The notes beneath the pieces are model-generated. The model saw nothing but the letters and a program-made list of their open reading frames with translations, made no database searches and had not been told where the DNA came from. A DNA stretch of 64,000 nucleotides from Paracyclopina nana (Eukaryota; Arthropoda; Copepoda; Cyclopoida; Cyclopettidae). Numbering within the stretch: the first letter of the stretch is position 1; each line of letters starts with the position of its first letter. Shown here in pieces: positions 44,801 through 57,000 of this stretch. Where the stretch lies: positions 3,368,001 to 3,432,000 of the forward strand of contig JAGUCH010000006.1 of NCBI GenBank assembly GCA_019096065.1, read 5' to 3'. The position numbers were made by a program, and so were the translations under genes.

Positions 44801-47800
44801 AAGAGATCTCCAAAAACCGCATATGACACAACGATAACATGTTTCCCGAGTTTTAAAACACTTTTTCGCATAAAGTAAATAGCAAATCACTCCCCTAACG
44901 TAAATCGTAGGCGTGATTTGACTGGAATAACAGGGGAAAAAACAACAACAACTTGACTGTTGTTGTTGTTGTTATTGTCTGCAGAGCCCAAAACGTAAAT
45001 GCTTACTTGGATAAATTGGATTGGCCAAAACTACTTCAAAATTAATGGGTTTCGAGACTTTTTGGCTGGTCACTAAGTGGACTTCTGGCTTAAAATAGGC
45101 CCATTTTTCCGTGCTTGACGAGGGCCCGAAAAAAAGTGCATCGAGACGTATCTTATCCAGCGCGTTGCAATATTACGAGACTGGCTAGAATAATGGCAAT
45201 AATAAGTTGTTTACGCCAAGAGGAGGCGCGCGTGATGCTGAGCCGCAAACAACTTTTGTTGTTGTTCTAGCCACATCGTGGAACCCTAAGGACGTAAACA
45301 ACTCGGCGCTGAACAACAACAACAACAATAATAGTGTGTGTAGATGTGTGTGACGACGTCAAAACAAAATTCTTGCCAAATAACAACTGGAATAATAACG
45401 TTCATGCCTACTAGTAGCAGCTACTGCAGTCACTTCTCCACAAAAAAAAGGGAGATGACTTGCGCAACGCCTTATGCAATTTCAGCGTGTATAAATGACC
45501 GTGCGGTGAAAATGTAAACAAAAACGTAACGCAGATGTTGATGCGAATCGAGCTGAAAAAATTATCTCGATCTTTTTCACGCGAAAAAATTGCACACGGC
45601 TATGCAGGTCGACACTTGCGCGCGACCCATTTAAGTAATTGACACGGAGAAGTGTCTCTCGTGCTCGAGTTAGCGCTTACCTTTTCGGAATCGGTGATTT
45701 GGAGCTATTGCCGTGCGTTATGCTCGCGTTAGCTCGCGCGATCGAACTGACGGTGAACAACTCTCAGCTGTCTCCGCCAAAGGTAAGCAAGCTGGTTTGC
45801 CGCAGCGCCAACAACCCACCTAATGTCCCCGCGCGGTAAACAGATGAGCCTCACCAGGTACCGAAAATCCGCATATTGACGGAATTGCCTTTAAAAGTCC
45901 AACTTTAGCGGCATCTCCGGAACGATTTTCCACGCTACATTTTCATCGGGAAATGAGCCGCGGCTCAAATGAGCTTGAAATTGCACCAATGTTTTTTCAC
46001 TCGCAGTTTCAAGTTTCACGGGCTAATGCGAGGTCGTCGATACGACTGCAATGGATACTGTGAATGTTTTTGTTTACGGCTCGGAGGCCCTATTTTTTCA
46101 TCCAACGATGGCCTGAATATTTCATTCTTGGCACAATTAACAATCAAGAATTGGTCAATTATTCAGCAGTTTCTCGAAAAACAATGCTAAAAATACGAGT
46201 CCGCCGGCCGAACAAATCGGCCTTTTTTGACAATGTTTCGCTGTCTTTCGGAATGCATCATGCCTTTTCGAGGCCCAAATAAATAGCGGCTCGCCTACGT
46301 AAGACAATAGTATAAAAAATCGAGGTCATATTTATGCTTTGCGAGCGCTAGCAGGAAAAAGGTGCTAAGATAAGCATCGTACTATTAAGAGTCATCAACC
46401 GCTATTGAGATATGATGCGATTCGTCTCAGGCTGAGACTCTCTTCCAGCACGCTGCGTACGCACGCATTTAGGAAGCAAATTGTCCATGGGTAAACAGCG
46501 CTTCAAAGGCTAAAAAGGTAAATACAATGCATAAGCAATGAGTTGATACTCAAATTGGACCAAATGGAATGGCATAAAAACAAAGCATTAGGTCCTCAAT
46601 GAATATTGATTGCAGCTCTCTCCGACAAACAAAGGCGTTATTGTAGCAGTCGCAGAACGACCGTTTTCTAAATGTTTTTGAGTGGTGTCGCTACCAAAAT
46701 TGTTTGCCTTCCTGGGCAAACAAAGAAACCTGGAAAAAAACCTTGGAAGACACCCAAAGTTGATTTCCCATTTATGCAAACCTACCGCCGCCAAAAAACA
46801 CGCCAATATTTTCCCTCGCTGGAGTTTCTGAAAGGTCAGATGATCTCCTGTTTTTTTATGGCTCGAAATCGAAGATTCCGCTTGGATTTTGCGGCTGCTG
46901 ATGCGCCTTTTGCCGCTTATATGCCATGAAAGTTTGCCTGTTTATTTGCAGTCCTCCCCGCTGCCAATTAGGAGCAGACTAGACGTAAACATGTTAGTTA
47001 AAAAAAGTTTTTTTGGCAAAACAACGCTAATTCACGAGTAGCTGGTGCTTTCGCCATATTTTGTCCACTTGTTGTTTGCGCGGAGACGCTTTAGCAGGCA
47101 AGACCAAAAAAAAAATCTTGCAAAAGCTTCAAGATTTGGCGTGAATGATATGTACTGCATTCGAATAAATAACGTTGCTTCCGATGCCATAACATGTGCA
47201 ATTGTTTACTTGATTCGGAGCCCAAGAAGAAGCGTCATCACCGATTCCTAACGTTAGTTGTTGACAATCCCTTTTAAAAACATCCATGTTGTAATATTAG
47301 GTCATTAAGGAGACTTTCTCAGCGTTCTTCCAACTTTGCATGGCCAGTCAGCGAGGTAAAACACTCAACTGAATGTTGACTATATCCAATATGCATGCCG
47401 TTAAAAGCGCCTTATTTGCTACACAAACACACACACCATGAATCATTCCACACACACACACCAACAAAACCCCATTTAAAACGGACTGCATAAATTGCAT
47501 TTTAGCATGGCTTTCTCCCAAGTTGTAGAGATCGAGGCGAGCTTACCAAGTGAATCGATGCGTCGAGATGCAACAAGTGCAGCGGAGCTTCAGCCAGTTT
47601 CGCCTCTCGAAAGAGCAACCAGAGTGCTTTTTCAAACGTATTAAAAGCCTCTATGCCTCAGCCGCAGTAGCTTATTTTTTGGATGTTTTCTAGTCGACGT
47701 TCTCTCCAATATTGATCTCATCCTGTGTGTGTGTAGAATGTTTGTTGTGCCGCGCTCTCTCCCTCATTCTATTTTTGTTTACATTCTCCGAGTTGTGTGT

Positions 47801-50800
47801 GGCGCACGTGGTCCGTTTCTGCTTCTGTTCTAGCCGCTCTCCCTGTGCGTTTCTCCTCCGTTTGCGCTCCTGCCCGAATGTTTGTGCTGCATGAGCTCAC
47901 GAGGGAAGGAACAACCCGGCAAATACAAACAAACACAACAGCAACTCGACAGCAGTCGGATAAACTTCCCCACCAGAAAAGCAGAAGAAGTTTCCTAAAT
48001 ACCACCAACTAAAGCATATTTTTCACCGTACGCGTTACTTTATTCCTTACGAATCGGCCAAAATTTGACTGTGTTCCAAATCCTTTTTAGTAGGCTCATT
48101 TTAAAAGTCTAGAGTCGAGGTTGCGGTCTAGTGCATTTGATAGTTACAAGTTTACATGACCTGCAAATCTTACAGAAACATTGATGCTAATAATGCGAGT
48201 AATGCTAAGGATTAGGTGCACAGTCGGTTCAATATACTAAATCTGGTTTTAAGCAATCCGATTCAGAGAACACTAAGAATTTAGCAGGAACTTTTAACTG
48301 AACTCTCGATCAATCCGTATTAGATATGTGCGGCATAGTTAATGCTTATTCTGTCAAAGATATTACTTTTTAGGCAGGTGATATCGAAGAGGTCTGCTGA
48401 AAAAGCAGCAAAATATTTGGTTCTGCACTTGCTAGCCATTTATTTAGTGCTACTTTTTGGATTACCCCTTGCTTTTCTTATTTGTGGTGACCTAGCTTGA
48501 GGCTACTAAGTGGCTAAATAATTACCATTTCAGTGCTGTAATCCTCATGTTTAGCTTGCTTTTTCGCTTTACGTTTTGAAATCATGAAAAACCTCAATAC
48601 TTACTTTATGCTCTGTGATTTTCAACTCCTAACAGCATTTATTCAAAGTTTGAAAAGAATGATAAATAAAGGCAATCAATTACAGTACGTACTATGCCTT
48701 CTTTGTTTGTTCATATAATTTTGTTGACGATCATAACAGCAAATAGGGACCTTGTCATCTACTTTTTCTCGAAACGCACCAGTCATAAATTCACAGGCAT
48801 GTTTAAGTAACTAACATACCAGAGACTTTACTTAAAGCATTATGTTTTCTGATACAAACATCACAGATGACTCCAAATCTTAGAGTTTCGTAATCGAAAC
48901 TTGAACATTGCTTAATCCTTGATGTAATGCTTAAAAGTATTTTTATCAGCAATTTTTCCACGTTAGCCATTGCCTCTTTACATCTACCTATATTTTATGC
49001 CTCATATTCATGATTCCTTGGTAGACAAATGAGCTTTTCCGTTAATTTTAGAAACACCCATAGAACGAATTAGTTCCAAAATTCAAATTGGCCTTTTCCG
49101 ATGTATTATATTGAACATGAAAATTCGCTGATGCCATCTAGCGGATTTTTTCTTTCCCAAAGAGCCCAGCATTTAGCTGAGATTTTTTCATCAGTGTAAA
49201 GAGTGGAATACAAACTGATGAACGTTTTCTAGCATGAAGTAGCACCACGTAATGAGCATAAAAGCGTTGATAAAATTTGTCATCTCGAAGAGATGGCCGT
49301 CAAGATACATTCATGAATATGATGTGGATCTACAATTGAGTTGAGGACTTTGATGAATGGGGTGCCAAGCCTTAAAAGAAGACGTACTTGTTAGGGCGTT
49401 TTAGTAACGAATTTTAATTTAGCTAGCCAATAAGAGTGATTTTTGTTATTCTTTGTTTATTAAAATCAGTTTTGGTAAGTTAAAATCAGGTTTTAGCAAA
49501 CCAAAAGTTCGATTTAAGAACGTTACCAACCTCTTAGATAGTTTTTAGATCAAAACTTGTTGCTGTGGCCGTACTGCTACGTAAAATGTGATAAGGGGGC
49601 ATAAACAAACATGGGTACAGATTTTAGAGTTTTTCTTTTTATCATAAACAATCAATTATCCGACCCTGGCCTGCGTTCAACTCAGTGTAGGTGTAATATT
49701 CAAATTAGTCCAAATTAACTCCCTAGTTGATTAGTTCTCGGTTTGTGGGTATATAAAAGCAATAATTCACTGATTTATTTGGTAGATGAGAGCCAAACCC
49801 ATTAAGCCTTTAACCCTTTTAGCCTCTCACCAGTTGAGACTTTCAATTGCCTTACAACGTAGATTCCCCCTTATAAAACCTTCTAATTAGGGAACATGAT
49901 ATATAGATACAGCATGACGATAATTTCTAAGTTGAGATCTATTCCTTAGGAAATTGGGAAGTAGTTAAAGGTAGAGTTCCAAAGCCAAATTAAGGTCATA
50001 TCTCATGTAAGCTATGCTTCAGCTGCACTGAATATTAGTTAGGTGTCCAAAGCGCTGGAGAGTTGCTGACTCGGATCATTCGAGGATTGCATCGTTCATA
50101 AGATACACGCACAGCTACATGATAAATTTGTAGTTCAGAAAGATCTTCAATTTTTTATTGAAATGCATTCGACTTTAAAAAATGTATTTATGGTTAGTAA
50201 TTAGTTTTTTAACGACTTGCGTAAGCACATTAAAATTAAGTAAAAGTGTAGTTCATTTCTGGCTTATCAACGGAAATAGATGATGTTTTTGTTGACCTTT
50301 AGTTAACACATGAAATTCGCGATAATTAGCTAATTTTGCGACAATGCTACATAAGATAATCAGCATTTACTTTGCCAAAACCATTTCACCGCTTGGTTTT
50401 AATAACAAATGGGACATAATTCGATCGACATAATCGATAAAGTTAGGATTTCGGTCTTTGTTCAATTTTGTGTGTTATTTCTTAATCAAAGACAATCTCT
50501 CGAGTGACCTTTAGCATTTGTTTTCCAAACAAACACACGCGGGTACTAGGAGAAACTTGGCGCCTAAAAAAGGCAGAGTAAACAACATTCCCCCACACTT
50601 CTCTTCTCCTGTGCAATTATTGTGAAATGTTTGTATCTTTCTAAACTTGCACAGCAATGATGTTTTTTGCTGCTATGCTAACAGTCTGAAAAATATCCGT
50701 GAATGTGTTTTTCCTCGGATTTAGCTGCTGCCATATAGTAAGAAGATGTGCACACTTCGACTTGTTTACTCTTGCTGGAAATATAAACAACAACTTCTGA

Positions 50801-53800
50801 TGGATCGAAAATACCTCGAGCAGCTGCTGCTGCCCAAAACCGCCTCATGGCTTCCTAGATTGCAAAAAGTCAATTAATTATCAGGAAAAGGACCTGGAAA
50901 AGCAGGCATGCAATAGCAAACAATTTCTAGATGCTAAATCTTTAGAAAAGCTTTTGTGCACATAGATGATGCAACGATTGAGTTCCCCACCAGAATATTA
51001 ACAACTATTTGGCGAATATCTGAATATCTACATGGTGCGGCCAAGTAATTTTTGCTCCCTCCCCCAGCAAAAAAAGAAAGAGAAAATGAAAAAAAAAAAA
51101 AAATCAACAGAGCATTATTGCAATAGGAGTATTTGGTCAAACCAAAAAGTGATATGAGTTATATCCCGTTCTTCAAAGTTGCTTTTCGGAAAGTAGAAAA
51201 ATTGTCATAAGGCAACGGAGTCAAAGGGCTTCCCAACTAGTTGAACCAAGAATCGAGTTAACAAATTTAGGGCAAAATTCCAATAAACTTTGATTATTTT
51301 AGCTGTATCTTATGAGAAATAACTCTGCAATTTTTGAGTTAGTTCATGTGAATTTGTGTGATACGCATTGATTCAGAAGTAACCAGTTTGGCACTGAAAT
51401 TGAAATAAACTTTGAGTGTTTACTTTTCAATAGCCTTAAAATTGACCCGTTTTTTTCCTAAGCATTAGAATCAACAGAAGTTTACTTTTGTGTTTGCCAT
51501 AAGACAATTTTTCTCCTTTCCATAAGGCGTTCGACGTGCATTATCGTAAGGAATTTGGGGGCACATGAACGGGATATTAACCTTTGAAGAAGGTCAAACT
51601 CCATTATAAAAATTAAAGGTCCTTGATTCTAATGAAAGACGCATGAGGTTCGATGCATTCAGTGAAATCAGAGGTCCCTAAGGACTTATGAGAAGGAAGC
51701 TAATCTATCAAAGTTCCAAAGTATTTTTAAGTAAACAACCAAAGCAACAAAGGAGTTTTTTTCATAATGAAAGTGTTTGTTTGTTACCATAATTGCTAGT
51801 TATTGGGTCAGCTTAATCTACTTTAAGCAGCCATAAGTGGAGATCTGAAATTAAGTAGCAATCAATCAAAGCTCGGATTTTTCCACATTATTTTTATGCT
51901 TTCTACTGAGAATCAGAGCTATGGAAAAAATAAGAATCCTCCCATAAACAGAAGAGTGGAAGCAATACACAGGGTCGTTGAAAAACATAGCAGGATTACA
52001 CCTGGTATACCAACTAGTGCATTGGTGTTTTCTTGAGGAAAAAAAAGTTGTTGTTAGACACGAGCGCGCGCGCGCAAGGGTGAATTAATTGCAGAATACT
52101 TTGCATGCTGTACACAACGCGATGATGATAAGTTTTTCTTCTTATTTTTTCCGGTATCTGTCAAGTCAATCATAACAATAACTGCTTAAGGCTACAAGCA
52201 CAACTTTAGCTATAACATCAGGCAAAACAAAAAATGACGCCATGGAATTGCCGAGAAAGGTTAAAAATTGATTTGATCAAGTAATGCTGTCAAAATACAG
52301 CTACAAAGTTCATATGGAGAAGCATTTCCACGAGAATGCTTGAAATGTCAAAAATAAAGTGTTTAAGGCATATTAACGCTCCTAAAAGCATTTTTGGTTA
52401 ATGGATTTCATAAGCATGACATAATATGGTTTGTTTAATAGAACTGCTCTCTGCCATTTGAAGCTTGCGCTATTTTTCACGACTCACGACAACAAATGAT
52501 CAACTAACCTCTAGTTAGAAAGTGACTAATAACAATTTGGTGTAAGCAGTCGTAGATCATATTTATAAGACTCTCTGCCAAGTCCAAGTTGTCGGAAAAA
52601 AAGGGGCCAAAAGGTTGTTTTTGACACAATAAAAAGGGGCAATAATAATAATAGGAAGACTAAGCAGCTTACCTGCTTCATTTGCAAGTAGAAATACTTG
52701 AAGAAATTCGGTGGTGCGAGCATTCTGGCTTGTATTTTACGACTGTATTTGTCTATTGTGGATATGTATGCTAATGTTGATTCCTTGGCAGCAACATTTT
52801 GCCGTGGGAATCTGCGCGGGGTCGAAAATAGTAATCATATTTATAATGTGACTTTTTGCTTTCTACATTTCCTACGATCAACGTTGTTACAATAATTGAG
52901 AAGCATAGCTCAATCAGCTATAGAAGTAAAAGTCCCAAATGTGATGAAACGTACGAGCGATTTTTTATGCAAAATCGCGATTTCTGCAGATCTTGGACAA
53001 AAATTCACATATGGTATATTTAGGTTAATTTTGAAGTAACAGCATGCTTTAAAAAAAAAGCTAAGTCCAAAATGTGGTTGGCATTTCAAATCTAAAGCGC
53101 TTGTTTGAATTCTGCATTTTCACTGCAAAACAGACTTTTCATAGAAGTCACTCGAATTTGCGACCTCAATGCTATCATAAAACTTTCACTTTTCATGTAC
53201 GCCGCTTGCAAAAAAAAGTCAACTCGATTATCCCATGTACTATGCAAATTAGTCGGTTTTCGTGATTAAGTTAAAAAAAATGGTGACCCATGAGTTATAG
53301 CTTGAAACATTCGTTCTAGATATCCAGTTTTTTTTATCAGTGCTTAACAATTGTGTGTACGCGTATTACGTTCACCAAACCGCGACCTTTTTGCCAGTAT
53401 GAAAATTATCCGTTTTTTCATGCTCATGTTAAGAGTAGCTTTATTTTCACGTCAATCAGGCAAATAATCATGTCAAACGCACACTCATATTCCCACGTGG
53501 TTGTCAACTCTTGGTCAGTGTTGTGGACATATGCCAATTTTACAGCTAAGCTCCATGTTTAGAAAATAGTCCGTTTTTTCGCTAATCCATCAAAGCTGCT
53601 GCCTTTCTTATTCTAGAAAATAGGGCCGGTTAATCTGTCAATTCCAACCAAATTGAGGTGAGTTTGTCAGTCACTGATCTGAATAATTCAAAGTAGGGAA
53701 ATTCATGGTTTTTGTTGCTCCATTTGAGCCTGGCTCACAACAATCATAAGCTCATTGACTCACCAAAAATTAGCCTATTTGATACAAATATGCTAGTACT

Positions 53801-53990
53801 GCTACAGTAAAAAGTAAACTCAAAAGGCTAATATAGAATTCATAAATGCTGTAATGTTGGCAGACCGACATGCTGCATATGAATTATATGTAGATATGGA
53901 CAAAGAATTCGAATAAGCCATTATGTTTTCCCCAATATTTTAGAAAGGCTGTGTAAACAAAAGGCTGCTTTCTAATGCTAAACAAGGCCA
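41825..53990. other. 12-kb gene-poor interval upstream of FoxP-B
   Basis: No coding gene is recognised. AT-rich flanks enclose a CpG-richer zone at about 45.1-48.0 kb with gcgcgcg runs. It contains candidate donors on both strands (minus: cgaaaag|gtaagc near 45680; plus: ccaaag|gtaagc near 45781), which suggests 5' UTR exons or a promoter. Short AAC/GTT repeats occur near 44940-44978 and 45252-45331. The interval probably holds FoxP-B regulatory sequence. Confidence 0.4.
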
Positions 53991-53996
53991 TTTATT
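53991..53996 (-). terminator. FoxP-C polyadenylation signal
   Basis: AATAAA on the minus strand, 33 bp past the FoxP-C stop codon. Confidence 0.5.
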
Positions 53997-54028
53997 TGCA
54001 TGTAGTATATACACACAAAAAGCAGAAG

Positions 54029-57000
54029 CTACTTTGAAATAATGTTGAAATTACTGCTATTTGTTGTCATGAGTCGGCTGAAATCAATAAAATGGGGTAC
54101 TGTCGTAGGCGCTAAATTTGGGCTCGAGCCGCTGGCCGATCCACCATTGATGAGACTTTCGAATTTTCCGGTCGTGGGGTCGTATTTGCGTGGCCGACCT
54201 CTTGATAAATGTCTCCGTTTGAGAAATTCACAGTCATCTACGGTCCAAAAACTGCCATAATCATCTTCATATCGTACAAAACACTTGTGCAATGACAAAT
54301 TGGTCCGAATCGCATTCTGAAAATAAATCAGCTTAAACGAGATTTTGTTAAAATTGAGCTCGATTTATGGTAACCTTCCACGTGGCAGCATTTCTCCTAA
54401 AATAAGCAAAGTTATTTTGGAACCAAGTGTATATTTCGTTCAGTGTCAGCTGACGGTCAGTGGATTCGATGACTGCCTGAAAGGAAAACTGGTTCTAATT
54501 GCACTTTTGCCTATTTTTGACAATTGTAACCCTAGGTTTACCTGACGTATTAAGGAAGCATACGTAAATGGAGGTCGGACATCGTTAAGCCTGTAAAAAT
54601 CTCGATTTCGCAAGATATCTACAAAAAAAGCTTTTGTTAGTCTGCAAAAAATGCTCTCTAGTTTGGCATAAAATTAGCTGCCAAATTTGTTACTATGGCC
54701 ATTTGCATGGATATTTTTAAAAGCCTTTTCAATTAAACGCCTTCAAAACATCTCCATGTGATAGCTTGATCAATTAGCTCAATTTTGTTTTCGAAAGCTT
54801 TATGAAACAGGTAAGTTCACACAGCGCTTATACCGGAAACATTGTGTTGTATTATTGGACTTGAAAATTACAGAGTTTTCAACAACTAACGTTAACGCTA
54901 TGCATATACCTACATATCTAGCGGCTAGAAAAATAACTGAGTGAGATGAAGAGCTTGAAGCAAAATTAGATTAGGTATGAGCAAAATAGTAAAAAGCAAA
55001 CATCAAAAATGAGTATGCTAATGAAAAAACGCTTCGCTCAATTGGGCTTTGCTCACGGTTTAGTTACATTTTTCCGAATAAGGTAAAAAAGATGGCATTA
55101 GGAGTAACCTCCGATTCTATTTCGGCGTCCTTTCAACTAGTTCGTCGCATAATCGTTATCATTTGGCTTTTTGACTTTTCAAAACAAAATATTTGGCGTT
55201 CTGGTCTAAAAACAAGATATTTTCTGTCTTTTCCAGAAAGCTCCTCTGTGCTTTAAGCTTGCTTTTCTTGGGCAAATTGTCCTGCAAAGCACACAATTAT
55301 TACTCAATGTGCCCATAAAATGGCAACAAAACTGGATTAAATCTTACTTTTAAAAAATTAGAAGACTGAAATATTAGTGAATTAGTTGAAATATACCATA
55401 TCTGTTGACTTTAAAAATTGATCGGAGGTTCAATTTTTTTAGATCGGGGCTAGCAGCAGAGCAGGTGCAAACAGAAACAGATCGAAATTCAATTTTCAGC
55501 CCGCTAGCCTACGCTGCCATTAGCTGTGCTATCATTAGCTCCTCCTAGCGGCAAAAATTATTACTACCAGAGCCTCCGTAAGCAAAGCCCAATTAATTAT
55601 TGAAATAATTTACCATTCTCAGTTTCAAACGCTTTGGTGGAAGACTCAAAACCGATTGGGGGCTTGCTCATCTCTGCCATTTTCCTTGCTTCAAAAGTAG
55701 CAAATCTTGATGGATTCTAGGAAATCAAATAACTGTAAAATTATCAAACTTGTATTGTCTTGATATTACTTTAGGCTCTGGAGAATCGGGCTTAGAGCCA
55801 TCTGACAATTTTTCCAATCCTTCAAACATCACAACCGAGGGACCCTAGAATTGGAGCCATTAGAATTTTCTCACATTAGGTATAAGTTGTTATACCTTGT
55901 TCAAATGCGCCATCATTGCTTGAAACCTCTCTTTTTCCTTGCTCAAAGATTGCTCCAACTGAGCCACAATTTGAAGCTGAACTTTTGCCTGGAAGAATAA
56001 TAGTTCCCTACCGCCTCAGCAAAAGTTAGACCCCAAGAAAAATCCCTGAGAGGTCGGGAAAAATTTGAGAACCGAGCAACTATTTTTTATCCGAGCGCAG
56101 CGAGGAAATGAAAAATTGTGCGAGGTTCTCAAATTTTTCCCGGCCGATCAGGGATTTTTCGAGGGGTCTAACTTTTGCTGAGGGTGGTAGGGATTCATTT
56201 TTCTCTAACAGTAACCGAAAATCCCAGGTTGGTTGAAATTCCAAGACAAGCTCGACTTAATATTTCGATCTATTTTAAAGTGACCTAAGTCAACTCGCGC
56301 TCGCTTGGCTGGACTGCCCACTGACTCATCAAAATTCAGCACTCTACTGGCTTCTAGCTGAATACTGAAACTCAATTAGAAGTTAGAATCACCGCCGAAT
56401 GACGCCATTGAACATTTTTAACCAGTGATGTGATGTAAAATTGGAAAACCAAGACTCCCGCATCTCAGAGTGACTCCCGCACCTTGGAGGAGCGACTCCC
56501 ACACCCGACAGCGTCTCCCGCACCCGGCAGCGTCTCCCGCACCCGGCAGCGTCTCCCGCACCCGGCAGCGTCTCCCGCCCCCCGGCAGTGTCCCTCTCCA
56601 ACACCCGGCAACGTCTTTAACTGCAAATTGAGGCTGCCCAAGACCAAGACAGCAATTTGAGGCTCCCGCTCCCGGCAGCGTCTCCCGGACCCGGCAGCGT
56701 CTCCCGGACCCGGCAGCGTCTTCCGCCCCTGGCAGCGTCTCCCGCACCCGGCAGCGTCTCCCGCACCCGGCAGCGTCTTCCGCCCCTGGCAGCGTCTCCC
56801 GCACCCGGCAGCGTCTCCCGCACCTTGCAGCGTCTCCCGCACTCGGCAGCGTCTCCCGCTCCCGGCAGCGTCTCCCGGACCCGGCAGCGTCTTCCGCCCC
56901 TGGCAGCGTCTCCCGCACCCGGCAGTGTCTTCCGCTCCCGGCAGCGTCTCCCGGACCCGGCAGCGTCTCCCGGACCCGGCAGCGTCTCCCGCACCCGGCA

